Below are positions 21,305-30,083 of a stretch of 59,371 nucleotides of DNA, one piece after another. The stretch comes from Curtobacterium sp. HSID17257. GTDB lineage: Bacteria > Actinomycetota > Actinomycetes > Actinomycetales > Microbacteriaceae. The DNA lies in assembly GCF_003989515.1 (NCBI RefSeq), contig NZ_RBLU01000010.1, forward strand, positions 1-59,371, written 5' to 3'. Under the pieces are notes generated by a model that saw only the letters and a list, made by a program, of their open reading frames with translations, was not told the DNA's origin and searched no databases. Numbering within the stretch: position 1 is the stretch's first letter; each line of letters begins with the position of its first letter. Position numbers and translations under genes: made by a program.

Positions 21305-23239
21305 GTGAGCCTGCTGAGCAGCATCTCGTCGCCGCGCGACCTCAAGCGTCTGTCGGACGCGCAGATGACGGAGCTCGCGGCCGAGATCCGTCGGTTCCTG
21401 GTCGCCGAGGTCGCGAAGACCGGCGGGCACCTCGGACCGAACCTCGGGGTGGTCGAACTGACGCTGGCGATGCACCGCGTGTTCGACTCGCCGCACGACT
21501 CGTTCGTGTTCGACACCGGGCACCAGTCGTACGTGCACAAGCTCGTCACCGGACGGCAGGACTTCTCGCACCTCCGGGAACGTGGTGGTCTCGCCGGCTA
21601 CCCGCAGCGCAGCGAGTCGGAGCACGACATCGTCGAGTCCTCGCACGCGTCCTCGTCGCTCTCCTGGGCAGACGGGATCTCCCGTGCCTTCCGGCAGACC
21701 GGGCAGGACGACCGCACCGTCGTGGCCGTCGTCGGGGACGGCGCACTCACGGGCGGGATGACGTGGGAGGCGCTCAACAACATCTCGGACGGCAACGACC
21801 GTCGGCTCGTCATCGTCGTCAACGACAACGGTCGGTCCTACGCGCCGACGATCGGCGGCATGGCGCGCTTCCTCAGCTCGGTCCGCACGCGTCGCGAGTA
21901 CCGGGCGCTCTTCGAGAAGTCGCAGGCCGTCGCATCGCGGTTCGGAGCACCGGGTCGGGCGTTCTACCGCGGCGTCCGCGGGGGCCTCCACGGCTTCCTC
22001 TCCCGGTTCACGAACAACGAGGCGCTGTACTCGAACCTCGACATCAAGTACATCGGGCCGGTGAACGGGCACGACCAGCGGGCGATGGAGGCGGCACTCC
22101 GGCAAGCCAAGGCGTACGGCGCCCCGACGATCGTGCACGCGATCACCGAGAAGGGCCACGGCTTCGAGCCGGCGCTCCGCGACCAGGCGGACCAGTTCCA
22201 CGCCGTGGGGCACATCGACCCCGAGACGGGCGAGTCGCTCGACGTGTCGTCGGGACCCTCGTGGACGTCGGTGTTCGCGTCGACGCTGGCCACGGTCGGT
22301 GCGAGCGACGAGCGGATCGTCGCGATCACCGCGGCCATGCTGCGCCCCACCGGACTCCACCTGTTCCAGGAGCAGCACCCCGACCGCGTGATCGACGTGG
22401 GCATCGCGGAGCAGCACGCCGTGACGACCGCCGCGGGGCTCGCCTTCGGCGGACTGCACCCGGTGGTGGCGCTCTACGCGACCTTCCTCAACCGCGCGTT
22501 CGACCAGGTGCTGATGGACGTCGCCCTGCACCGCGCGGGCGTGACCTTCGTGCTCGACCGCGCGGGCATCACCGGGCCGGACGGTCCGTCGCACCACGGG
22601 ATGTGGGACCTCGCGCTGCTGCAGGTCGTGCCCGGGATCCGGATCGCGGCACCGCGCGACGCCGCGACGCTCCGCGAGGAGTTCCGCGAGGCCGTCACGG
22701 TCGACGACGCCCCGACGGTGCTGCGGTGGTCGAAGGGATCGGTCGGCCCGGACATCCCCGCCGAACGGCGGCTGTCCGACGGTGTGGACGTGCTGCGTTC
22801 CCCCGGGGAGTCGCAGGAGCAGGACGTGCTGATCGTCGCGGTCGGGTCGATGGTGCCCGTCGCACTCGAGGCCGCCGAACTGCTCCAAGCGCAGGGCATC
22901 GGCGCGACCGTCGTCGATCCGCGCTGGGTGGTGCCGATCCCGTCGTCGCTCATCGACCTGTCACGCGACCACCGCCTGGTCATCACGATCGAGGACGGCG
23001 TCCGCGTCGGCGGGGTCGGGACCCGACTGCGGCAGGACCTGCGTGCCGCCGGGGTCGACACCGGGGTGAACGAGCTCGGACTGCCGGGCGAGTTCATCGA
23101 CCACGCGTCGCGGTCGCAGATCCTGGCCGACGTCGGGCTCACGGCTCGGGCGATCGCACGCGACGTCATCGACCAGGTGGTCGGGACCAAGCTGCCCCAG
23201 GCGAAGCCGGCACGGACGCGGGAGTCGGCCGACCGCTGA
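21305..23239 (+). CDS. dxs: 1-deoxy-D-xylulose-5-phosphate synthase
   Basis: 644-residue thiamine-diphosphate enzyme that condenses pyruvate and glyceraldehyde 3-phosphate, first step of the MEP isoprenoid route. Visible: GHQSYVHKLVTGR (catalytic His region, about residue 80), GDGALTGGMTWEALN (ThDP/Mg motif, about residue 150), DIKYIGPVNGHD, and in the pyrimidine domain DVGIAEQHAVTTAAGLA with the conserved Glu near residue 368; DRAGITGPDGPSHHGMWDL follows. Length fits the family. The GTG at 21305 has AAAGGAG 6-7 nt upstream. Monocistronic between hairpins. Confidence 0.96.
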   Translation: MSLLSSISSPRDLKRLSDAQMTELAAEIRRFLVAEVAKTGGHLGPNLGVVELTLAMHRVFDSPHDSFVFDTGHQSYVHKLVTGRQDFSHLRERGGLAGYPQRSESEHDIVESSHASSSLSWADGISRAFRQTGQDDRTVVAVVGDGALTGGMTWEALNNISDGNDRRLVIVVNDNGRSYAPTIGGMARFLSSVRTRREYRALFEKSQAVASRFGAPGRAFYRGVRGGLHGFLSRFTNNEALYSNLDIKYIGPVNGHDQRAMEAALRQAKAYGAPTIVHAITEKGHGFEPALRDQADQFHAVGHIDPETGESLDVSSGPSWTSVFASTLATVGASDERIVAITAAMLRPTGLHLFQEQHPDRVIDVGIAEQHAVTTAAGLAFGGLHPVVALYATFLNRAFDQVLMDVALHRAGVTFVLDRAGITGPDGPSHHGMWDLALLQVVPGIRIAAPRDAATLREEFREAVTVDDAPTVLRWSKGSVGPDIPAERRLSDGVDVLRSPGESQEQDVLIVAVGSMVPVALEAAELLQAQGIGATVVDPRWVVPIPSSLIDLSRDHRLVITIEDGVRVGGVGTRLRQDLRAAGVDTGVNELGLPGEFIDHASRSQILADVGLTARAIARDVIDQVVGTKLPQAKPARTRESADR

Positions 23240-23302
23240 GCCCGGTCGACGCGCCGGCGTGCCGGCGTGCCGGTGCGCCGGTGCGCGGTTCGGCGTGCTG
23301 CA

Positions 23303-23362
23303 GCACAACGAGAAGCACCTCGCGCCACGGGGATCCGTGGCGCGAGGTGCTTCCGGTTGTGC
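23303..23362. terminator. 28-bp interrupted stem hairpin between convergent dxs and fadB-like genes
   Basis: Inner perfect 19-bp stem: GAAGCACCTCGCGCCACGG (23312-23330), loop GGAT, complement to 23353. After a 2-nt mismatch the stem extends with GCACAAC/GTTGTGC. A related single arm, GTGGCGCGACGTGCT, occurs after zapE (about 35085-35099). Upstream (23250-23277) are CGTGCCGG/TGCGCCGG octamer-like tandem copies. Confidence 0.7.
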
Positions 23363-23381
23363 GGGGTGGTCCGAGCCGCGG

Positions 23382-25520
23382 CTAGCGCGAGGCGGGGCCG
23401 ACGATCGCCGGGTCGTGGAACCGACCGCCGAAGACGCGCTCGGAGGCACCGGAACGGTCGAGGTACGGGCTGATGCCGCCGGCCTGGAACGGGTATCCCG
23501 CGCCGAGGATCAGTCCGAGGTCGATCTCCTCGACGTGCTCGACCACGTGGTCCTCGAGCATGCGGTGCACCTCGTCGGCCAGGGCGTCCTCGAACCGCTG
23601 CTGCATCGTCGCCGCGTCGACCGGCTTCGCGTCCTGCTTCGCGGGCGCGACGAGCTTCACGGCAGCCGGGTCGTACCCGGTGGCGTTGCCCTTCTTGTCG
23701 CGGGTCAGGATCGTGCCGTGCTCCGCGATCCGCTTCAGGCCGTCACCGGGGTAGAAGCGCTCCGGCCACGCCGCGTGGTGCGAGTCGAGCACGTGCGCAC
23801 CGACCGGCAGGCCGACGAGCTCGAGCAGCTCGAACGGCGACATCGGCAGGCCGAGCGGCGCAGCACCCTCGGCGACGGTCTCGAAGGGCGTGCCCTCCTC
23901 GACGCCGCGCATCGCCTCGCCGAGCACCCGGGCGAGCACCCGGTTGACGACGAACCCCGGCTGGTCCGCGGTGATGATCGCGGTCTTCTTCAGGGTCTTC
24001 GCCACGGCCAGTGCGGTGGCGAGGGCCTCGTCCGAGGTCTTGTCGGCGCGGACGACCTCGAGGAGCGGCATCACGGCCACCGGGTTGAAGAAGTGGAAGC
24101 CGACGAGGCGCTCCGGGTGCTCGAGCACCGACGCCATCTCGTCGACCGACAGCGACGAGGTGTTCGTCGCCAGGATCGCGTCGGGTGCGATGACCTGCTC
24201 GATCTTCCGGAAGACGTCCTGCTTGACCGACATCTCCTCGAAGACGGCCTCGATCACCCAGTCGGCGTCGGCGAACGCGTCGTAGGAGACCGAGCCGGAG
24301 ACGAGTGCCGTGATGCGGTTCGCGTCGTCGGGGGAGATCCGCCCCTTGTCGAGCATCTTGCCCACCTCACCGCGGATCCGCTCGACGCCGGCGTCCACGC
24401 GGGTCTGGTCGACGTCGGTGATGACGACCGGGACCCCGAGACGGCGGGCGAACAGGAGCGCGAACTGCGAGGCCATGAGCCCGGCGCCGAGGACGCCGAC
24501 CTTCGTGATCTTCTTCGCCTCCACGCCCTCGGGAGCGCCGACGGGCTTCTTCGCACGCTTCTGCACGAGGTCGAACGCGTACATCGACGCCGCGAACTGG
24601 TCGCCTGCGAGCAGGTCGGCCAGCGCGTCGTCCTCGCCGGCGAAGCGCTCGTCGAGCGACCCCGACTTCGCTGCCGCGACGAGGTCGAGCGCACGGAACG
24701 GCGACTTCGGGACGGTGCCGATCTTCGAGGCGACCTGCCCTCGGGCCACCTTGACGACGGTGCCCCACGCGGCCTTCTCGAGCATGCCCGGCTCGTTCTT
24801 CCGCACGACCTTGGTGCGACCGGCGACGACGCCGTCGGCCCACGCCATCGCGGACGGCAGGAAGGTCACCGAGGGGATCAGCGCATCGCCGATGCCGAGC
24901 TCGACGGCGGCCGTGCCGTCCATGAGCCGGTTGTTCTTGAGCGGGTTCTCCACGATGACGCGGAGCGCCTTCTCCGGCCCGATCAGGCGGGGGAGCAGCG
25001 TGGCGCCGCCCCAGCCGGGGATGATGCCGAGGAAGACCTCGGGCAGGCCGATCCCCTGCGCCGCCGAGGAGAACACGCGGTAGGTGCAGTGCAGCGCGAC
25101 CTCGAGCCCGCCGCCGAGCGCGATGCCGTTCACGAAGGCGAACGACGGCACACCGAGGTCGGAGAGCTTGCGCAGCGTGGCGTGACCGAGCGCACCGAGC
25201 TCGTGAGCGACCTCGCGCGAGGGCAGTGCCGCTGCCTGGGACAGGTCGGCGCCGGCGGCGAAGCAGTACTCCTTGCCGGTGATCGCGACGGCCTGGATGC
25301 TGCCGGCAGACGCCGCTGCGCGCAGGGTGTCGAGCACGTCGGACAGCTCGCGCATGGTGCGCGGCCCGAGCGTCGAGGGGCGCTTGTAGTCCTTGCCGTT
25401 GTCGAGCGTGACCAGCGCCAGCGTGCCGCCGGAGGGCAGCGGCACGTGCTTGACGTACGAGTGGGTGACGACCTCGTCGGCGCTGAGCTCGGTCAGCTGG
25501 TCGATCGGGGTGGAGGTCAT
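23382..25520 (-). CDS. fadB: Fatty-acid oxidation protein: enoyl-CoA hydratase / 3-hydroxyacyl-CoA dehydrogenase (FadB-like)
   Basis: 712-residue two-domain enzyme of beta-oxidation. The N-terminal crotonase domain has FAAGADLSQAAAL (oxyanion hole) and GIALGGGLEVALHC (about residues 128-141) with catalytic acidic residues in the GLPEVFLGIIPGWGG stretch. The NAD-binding 3-hydroxyacyl-CoA dehydrogenase half begins at about residue 340 with VGVLGAGLMAS; ATNTSSLSVDEMA and GFHFFNPVAVMPLLEVV carry the catalytic His. Partner thiolase starts upstream and ends 2 bp before this ATG, so the pair is translationally coupled. Converts enoyl-CoA to 3-ketoacyl-CoA in the cytoplasm. Confidence 0.92.
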   Translation of the reverse strand: MTSTPIDQLTELSADEVVTHSYVKHVPLPSGGTLALVTLDNGKDYKRPSTLGPRTMRELSDVLDTLRAAASAGSIQAVAITGKEYCFAAGADLSQAAALPSREVAHELGALGHATLRKLSDLGVPSFAFVNGIALGGGLEVALHCTYRVFSSAAQGIGLPEVFLGIIPGWGGATLLPRLIGPEKALRVIVENPLKNNRLMDGTAAVELGIGDALIPSVTFLPSAMAWADGVVAGRTKVVRKNEPGMLEKAAWGTVVKVARGQVASKIGTVPKSPFRALDLVAAAKSGSLDERFAGEDDALADLLAGDQFAASMYAFDLVQKRAKKPVGAPEGVEAKKITKVGVLGAGLMASQFALLFARRLGVPVVITDVDQTRVDAGVERIRGEVGKMLDKGRISPDDANRITALVSGSVSYDAFADADWVIEAVFEEMSVKQDVFRKIEQVIAPDAILATNTSSLSVDEMASVLEHPERLVGFHFFNPVAVMPLLEVVRADKTSDEALATALAVAKTLKKTAIITADQPGFVVNRVLARVLGEAMRGVEEGTPFETVAEGAAPLGLPMSPFELLELVGLPVGAHVLDSHHAAWPERFYPGDGLKRIAEHGTILTRDKKGNATGYDPAAVKLVAPAKQDAKPVDAATMQQRFEDALADEVHRMLEDHVVEHVEEIDLGLILGAGYPFQAGGISPYLDRSGASERVFGGRFHDPAIVGPASR

Positions 25521-25522
25521 CG

Positions 25523-26734
25523 TCAGGCCGCCTTCCGTGCCGCGCTCTTGCTGAAGTTCGGGTTCTCCCAGATGACGGTCCCGCCCTGGCCGAGGCCGAT
25601 GCACATCGTCGTGATGCCGTACCGGACGTCCGGTCGTTCGGCGAACTGCGCCGCGAGCTGGTTCATCAGGCGGACACCGCTCGACGCGAGCGGGTGGCCG
25701 ACGGCGATCGCGCCGCCCCAGGCGTTGACGTTCGGCGAGTCCTGGGCGAGGCCGTAGTTGTCGAGGAAGGCGAGCACCTGGACGGCGAACGCCTCGTTGA
25801 TCTCGAACAGGCCGATGTCGTCGATCGTCAGGCCCGCCTTGCGGAGCGCCTTGTCCGTCGCGGGCACGGGTCCGACGCCCATCACCTCGGGCTCGACACC
25901 GGCGAAGGCGAACGAGACCATGCGCATCTTCGTCGGCAGGCCGTGCTGCTTCGCGCCGTCCTCGGACGCGAGGAGGCTCATGGTGGCGCCGTCGTTCAGC
26001 CCGGCCGCGTTGCCGGCGGTGACCCGTCCGTGGGGCCGGAACGGCGTGCGCAACGCAGCCAGAGCCTCCAGGGTGGTGCCGGGTCGCGGCGGCTCGTCCG
26101 TCGTGACGATGTCCCAGCCCTCGCCGGTGTTCACCTCGACCGGGATCACGTCGGGCTGCAGCTTGCCGGCAGCCCAGGCAGCGGCGTAGCGCTGCTGCGA
26201 CTGGACGGCGAAGGCGTCCGTGCGGTCCTTCGTGATCGCGGGGAAGCGGTCGTGCAGCCGCTCGGCGGTGCTGCCCATGACCAGCGCGTCGGTCGCGACC
26301 ATGCGCTCGGCGACGAACCGCGGGTTGACGTCGGCGCCGAAGCCCATCGGGTGGCGACCCATGTGCTCGACCCCGCCGGCGATGGCGACGTCGGCGGCGC
26401 CGAAGGCGATCGCCCCGGCGAGGGTCGTGACGCTCGTCATCGCACCGGCGCACATGCGGTCGATCGCGTAGCCGGGGACCGACTTCGGCAGGCCGGCCAG
26501 CATGCCGACCGTGCGGCCGAGGGTCAGGCCCTGGTCGCCCTGCTGGGTCGTGGCGGCCACGGCGACGTCGTCCACCGCCGCGCCGTCGAGCTGGCTGTTC
26601 CGGTCGAGCAGACCGCGCATCGCGTGGACCGCGAGGTCGTCCGCGCGGGTCTTCCAGAACACCCCCTTCTCACCGGCTCGTCCGAACGGTGTGCGCACAC
26701 CGTCCACGAACACGACGTCTGATGCCTTGGGCAA
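25523..26734 (-). CDS. fadA: Acetyl-CoA C-acyltransferase (thiolase, FadA-like)
   Basis: 403-residue thiolase that cleaves 3-ketoacyl-CoA with CoA. The nucleophilic Cys is in DRMCAGAMTSVT (about residue 94); NEAFAVQ, GGAIAVGHPLASSG with the catalytic His, and TTMCIGLGQGG with the second Cys are all present near the C-terminus. The start is a TTG at 26734 supported by TCTGGAGG 6 nt upstream and by the VVFVDGVRTPFGR opening, which is where thiolases begin; no ATG or GTG fits. First gene of a two-gene operon with fadB. Confidence 0.92.
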   Translation of the reverse strand: MPKASDVVFVDGVRTPFGRAGEKGVFWKTRADDLAVHAMRGLLDRNSQLDGAAVDDVAVAATTQQGDQGLTLGRTVGMLAGLPKSVPGYAIDRMCAGAMTSVTTLAGAIAFGAADVAIAGGVEHMGRHPMGFGADVNPRFVAERMVATDALVMGSTAERLHDRFPAITKDRTDAFAVQSQQRYAAAWAAGKLQPDVIPVEVNTGEGWDIVTTDEPPRPGTTLEALAALRTPFRPHGRVTAGNAAGLNDGATMSLLASEDGAKQHGLPTKMRMVSFAFAGVEPEVMGVGPVPATDKALRKAGLTIDDIGLFEINEAFAVQVLAFLDNYGLAQDSPNVNAWGGAIAVGHPLASSGVRLMNQLAAQFAERPDVRYGITTMCIGLGQGGTVIWENPNFSKSAARKAA

Positions 26735-26860
26735 TCCGGGCCTCCAGATCCTCTTCGATCGAGTCGGGGCACGTTCCGCCCCGACCGGCCGGGCTGGACC
26801 CGGCGACGGTACCGACGCTATGCCCGCCGGCTGGGCGGACGCATGCCGGTTGGGGTGTTC

Positions 26861-28132
26861 CTACGAGCCGGTGTTGCTCTCGGCAGCAGGCTGCTGTGCG
26901 GCCTCGACAAACGCGTGCGCGATGATCGACGCCGTCTCCTCGACCTGCCACGGGCGGGCGTCGTGCGTGGCGAGTGCGGCCCCGACGGTCTCGGTCGCGA
27001 TCGGCGTCGGCGGTTCCCAGGACACCACCCGCAGGGTCTCCGGGGTGAGCAGGTTCTCGACGGGGACGTCGAGTTCCTCGGCGCGCGCGACGACGGCGGC
27101 CCGGGCGGCCTTGTACCGGAGGTCCGCCTCGGGGTTCCGGTCGGCCCAGGACCGGGGCGGCGGGAGGGTGGCCTCACCGGTCCCGCGGAGCTTCGGCAGG
27201 TCCTCGGTCGTGCGCCCCTCCTCGACGGCGGCCCACCAGCGGTCGAGTTCGGACCGGCTGGCGCGGCCGGTGAAGGCCTTCACGGCGCTGAGTTCCGACT
27301 TCGAGGTCGGGTTCGCCGCGGCGGCAGCCACGATCGCCGAGTCGGGGACGATCCGGCCCGGAGCGGTGTCCACCTCGCGGGCGTAGGCGTCGCGGGCGGT
27401 CCACAGCGACCGGGCGATCGCCAGGGCACGGGCGCCGCGGAGCGCGTGCATGCCGGACAGGCGCCGCCACGGCTCGGCCTTCGCCGGCTTCGGCGCGCGG
27501 GTGAGCACGGCAGCGAACTCCTCGGCGGCGATCCGGGACTTGCCGGCGGCGTCGAGCACCGTCGCGAGGGCGTCGCGCAGGTCGGGGAGCAGCTCGACGT
27601 CGAGCGCGGCGTACACGAGCCAGGCCTGGGGGAGCGGGCGCGTCGACCAGTCGGCGGCGGAGTGCGCCTTCGCGAGGGTGATGCCGAGGAGCTGCTCGAC
27701 CACCGCGCCGAGACCGACCCGGGGGAACCCGGCGATCCGGGCACCGAGCTCGGTGTCGAAGATGCGGGTCGGGACGAGGCCGACCTCCTGCAGGCAGGGC
27801 AGGTCCTGCGAGGCGGCGTGGAACAGCCACTCCTCGTCGACGATGGCCTGCTGCAGCTCCGCGAAGTCGCCGATCGCGATCGGGTCGAACAGGAACGCGC
27901 CGGCGCCGCGGCGGAAGACCTGGATGAGGTAGGCGCGCTGCGAGTACCGGTAGCCGCTCGCCCGCTCGGCGTCGACGGCGACCGGGCCGTGTCCGGCAGC
28001 GATCGCGGCGACCGCCTGCAGGTACTCGTCACGGTCCTCGATCACGCGGACGGTGTCGTGCGAGTCCTCGAACGCGGGGTCGGCCGAAGCGCCCGACGCG
28101 GCGTGGCGGGCCTGGCTGGCGGGGTCGGTCAC
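26861..28132 (-). CDS. rnd: Ribonuclease D-like 3'-5' exoribonuclease with HRDC domain
   Basis: 423-residue DEDDy exonuclease. Exo I: VAVDAERASGYRY (about residue 51, DxE); Exo II: WLFHAASQDLPCL (Asp near residue 110); Exo III: YAALDVELLPDL (Tyr-x3-Asp near residue 182). An HRDC helical domain follows at about residues 220-300 (WRRLSGMHALRG onward). In relatives it trims structured RNA 3' ends. The GTG overlaps the DUF3000 stop as GTGA, so the two genes are coupled and share the leaderless DUF3000 promoter. Confidence 0.9.
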   Translation of the reverse strand: MTDPASQARHAASGASADPAFEDSHDTVRVIEDRDEYLQAVAAIAAGHGPVAVDAERASGYRYSQRAYLIQVFRRGAGAFLFDPIAIGDFAELQQAIVDEEWLFHAASQDLPCLQEVGLVPTRIFDTELGARIAGFPRVGLGAVVEQLLGITLAKAHSAADWSTRPLPQAWLVYAALDVELLPDLRDALATVLDAAGKSRIAAEEFAAVLTRAPKPAKAEPWRRLSGMHALRGARALAIARSLWTARDAYAREVDTAPGRIVPDSAIVAAAAANPTSKSELSAVKAFTGRASRSELDRWWAAVEEGRTTEDLPKLRGTGEATLPPPRSWADRNPEADLRYKAARAAVVARAEELDVPVENLLTPETLRVVSWEPPTPIATETVGAALATHDARPWQVEETASIIAHAFVEAAQQPAAESNTGS

Positions 28133-28710
28133 TTCGTGGTCCTCCTCGGGGCCAGCAGGGTCACGCCGTCGGACGCCGGCGGGAGTCCCGCGAGCATCGC
28201 GACGATCTCCTCCCAGGCCTCGACGTGCGCGGTCAGGTCCTCGTCGCGGGGCGTCCACGAGGCCCGGAGCTCGAGCTGCGCGCCGTCGCCCTGGGCCGCG
28301 AGGTCGCCGTAGCCGCGCGAGATGATCTTGGTCGCCGTGCCCGACGCCCGGTCGTACGTCGCCCCGTGCGCAGCGAGCGCGTCGACGAGCCAGCTCCACG
28401 TCACGTCGGCGACGAACTCGTCGACGCCGATCTCCGGCTCCAGCGGTGCCTGGGCGAAGGTCACGACGCGGAACGCGCCGCCCCAACCCTCCGGTTCTGC
28501 CGGGTCGTACAGGGCGATGAAGCGGCCGGTCCCGAGGTCGGAGTCGATGCCGTGCACGGCGCCGGAGACGTCCGCGGCGAGGGCGATCGAGTGAGGCGCG
28601 ATCCGCGAGGGCGACGGGATCTCGGTGACGGTGGTCTCGGTGCGGGTCCCGCCCGACGCGACCAGCTCGCGCAGACGCGCGAAGGCCTCGGGCTCTGCGG
28701 ATTCGGACAC
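28129..28710 (-). CDS. DUF3000 family protein
   Basis: 193 residues, soluble, actinobacterial-specific family always found just upstream of RNase D. Conserved pieces here are IAPHSIALAADV, GTGRFIALYDP and ADVTWSWLVDAL. Function unknown; the constant linkage suggests a role with the nuclease. Start GTG (28708-28710) lies 6 nt after TAGTCT with no Shine-Dalgarno: leaderless. The -10 overlaps that of the divergent hydrolase gene. Confidence 0.85.
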   Translation of the reverse strand: MSESAEPEAFARLRELVASGGTRTETTVTEIPSPSRIAPHSIALAADVSGAVHGIDSDLGTGRFIALYDPAEPEGWGGAFRVVTFAQAPLEPEIGVDEFVADVTWSWLVDALAAHGATYDRASGTATKIISRGYGDLAAQGDGAQLELRASWTPRDEDLTAHVEAWEEIVAMLAGLPPASDGVTLLAPRRTTK

Positions 28711-28716
28711 GCTTGC

Positions 28717-28726
28717 AGACTAGGCT
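28717..28726. promoter_or_regulatory. Overlapping divergent leaderless -10 boxes (DUF3000 / hydrolase)
   Basis: The 10-bp string AGACTAGGCT contains TAGGCT on the plus strand (28721-28726; 7 nt before the hydrolase ATG) and TAGTCT on the minus strand (28717-28722; 6 nt before the DUF3000 GTG). The two -10 hexamers share the central TA of CTAG, so one melted bubble could serve both directions. Only 23 bp separate the two start codons. Confidence 0.65.
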
Positions 28727-28733
28727 CCGCACC

Positions 28734-29957
28734 ATGTCCCGATCCGCGCGACCCGCCGAGGACGTCGCCCAGGACGCCGTGCGCTCGGTGGGCCTGATCG
28801 CACTCGGGGCGGGCATCGCGGCCGCCGCGGTCGGCACCGCCGTGGTGGGCGGGTTCGTCGCCGCCGTCGCCCGTGCCGTCGTCACGCCGGACCGCAAGCG
28901 TGCCGAGCGGGTCCCGATCCACGCGGTCGACCCGGACCGGATGACGGTCACCCTCGAGCGCACCGCCGACACCGAGCTGCAGGGCCGGTACAGCCTCTGG
29001 TTCGGCGGTGGGACCGGGCACATGCGGATCGGCGACGTGCTCGGCACGACCGAGACGACCGTGACCCGGCGCATCATCGCCGTCGACGCCGGCGACCCGA
29101 CCTCCGCTCGCCGCGGACGGTGGGGCGGCTGGTTCTACCTCACCCCCGGCGAGCTCGACGTCCCGGTCGAGGACGTCGACATCCCCACACCGAACGGACC
29201 TTCGCCCGCGTGGATCGTCCGCGCCGACGACCCCGACGCGCCCTGGGCCGTGCTCGTGCACGGTCGCGGGGTCACCCGGGCGGAGACCATCCGCGCCGTC
29301 CCCGTGTTCCGGGCCGCCGGCTACTCGGTCGTGCTCGCCTCGTGGCGGAACGACGGTGTCGCGCCGCGGAGCTCCGACGGCCGCTACGGTCTCGGAAGCA
29401 CGGAGTGGGAGGACATCGACGCCGTGCTCCGCTGGCTCGCCGCTCGCAGGGCCAGGAGCGTCGTGCTCATGGGGTGGTCGATGGGTGGCGCCGTCGTCCT
29501 GCAGACCCTCGTCCGCTCGCGCTTCGCCGACATGGTCGACGGGATCGTCCTCGAGTCCGCGGTCGTCGACTGGCACGAGGTGCTCAAGTCGCAGAGCCGG
29601 GTGCTCAGGCTGCCGCGGCCGGTCCGGAAGGTCGCGCAGCGGCTCCTGCGGACGCCGGTCCTGCACCGTGTCGTCGGGCTCGAGCAGCCGGTCGACCTCC
29701 GTGAGCTCGACATGGTCGCCCGAGCGGACGAGCTGACCGTCCCGATCCTCATCCTGCACAGCGACGACGACGGGTTCGTGCCGTCGTCCGCGTCGCACGA
29801 GCTGGCGCGGGTGCGGCCCGACATCGTCCGGCTCGAGGTGCAGACGACCGCTCGGCACACCAAGCTCTGGAACCACGACGCGGACTGGTTCGACGCGCGG
29901 ATCCTCGCGTGGCTCACCGAGGTGGTGCAGCCGACCGACGCGACCAGCGCCCGGTAG
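28734..29957 (+). CDS. Alpha/beta hydrolase, membrane-anchored
   Basis: 407 residues. An N-terminal hydrophobic helix (about residues 19-45, VGLIALGAGIAAAAVGTAVV) anchors it. The hydrolase domain has the oxyanion strand WAVLVHGRGVTRAE (about residue 170) and the nucleophile elbow GWSMGG (about residue 247, Ser). The acid lies in LHSDDDGFVPSS and the base His is probably in TTARHTKLWNHD. Substrate unknown; it resembles actinobacterial BAAT/prolyl-oligopeptidase-like hydrolases. Start is the ATG 7 nt after TAGGCT. Confidence 0.82.
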   Translation: MSRSARPAEDVAQDAVRSVGLIALGAGIAAAAVGTAVVGGFVAAVARAVVTPDRKRAERVPIHAVDPDRMTVTLERTADTELQGRYSLWFGGGTGHMRIGDVLGTTETTVTRRIIAVDAGDPTSARRGRWGGWFYLTPGELDVPVEDVDIPTPNGPSPAWIVRADDPDAPWAVLVHGRGVTRAETIRAVPVFRAAGYSVVLASWRNDGVAPRSSDGRYGLGSTEWEDIDAVLRWLAARRARSVVLMGWSMGGAVVLQTLVRSRFADMVDGIVLESAVVDWHEVLKSQSRVLRLPRPVRKVAQRLLRTPVLHRVVGLEQPVDLRELDMVARADELTVPILILHSDDDGFVPSSASHELARVRPDIVRLEVQTTARHTKLWNHDADWFDARILAWLTEVVQPTDATSAR

Positions 29958-30040
29958 ACGCGACCGGAAGACGGACGGTCGCGCCCCGCTCAGCGGCGAC
30001 GCGGAGCGTTGCGCGGGGCGCGCCGACCGAGCCTGCGAGG

Positions 30041-30078
30041 GAGGACGGTGCCAGCTGGCACCCTGCCTCCAGTCCGTC
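30041..30078. terminator. Degenerate family 1 palindrome after the hydrolase gene
   Basis: The perfect core GGTGCCAGCTGGCACC (30047-30062) is flanked by partly matched GAGG/CCTCC arms; the right flank is CCTCCAGTCCGTC (30066-30078), identical to 13763 and 21243. A second imperfect hairpin (GCGCCCCGC/GCGGGGCGC, about 29980-30026) precedes it. Both lie between convergent genes. Confidence 0.6.
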
Positions 30079-30083
30079 CCGGG

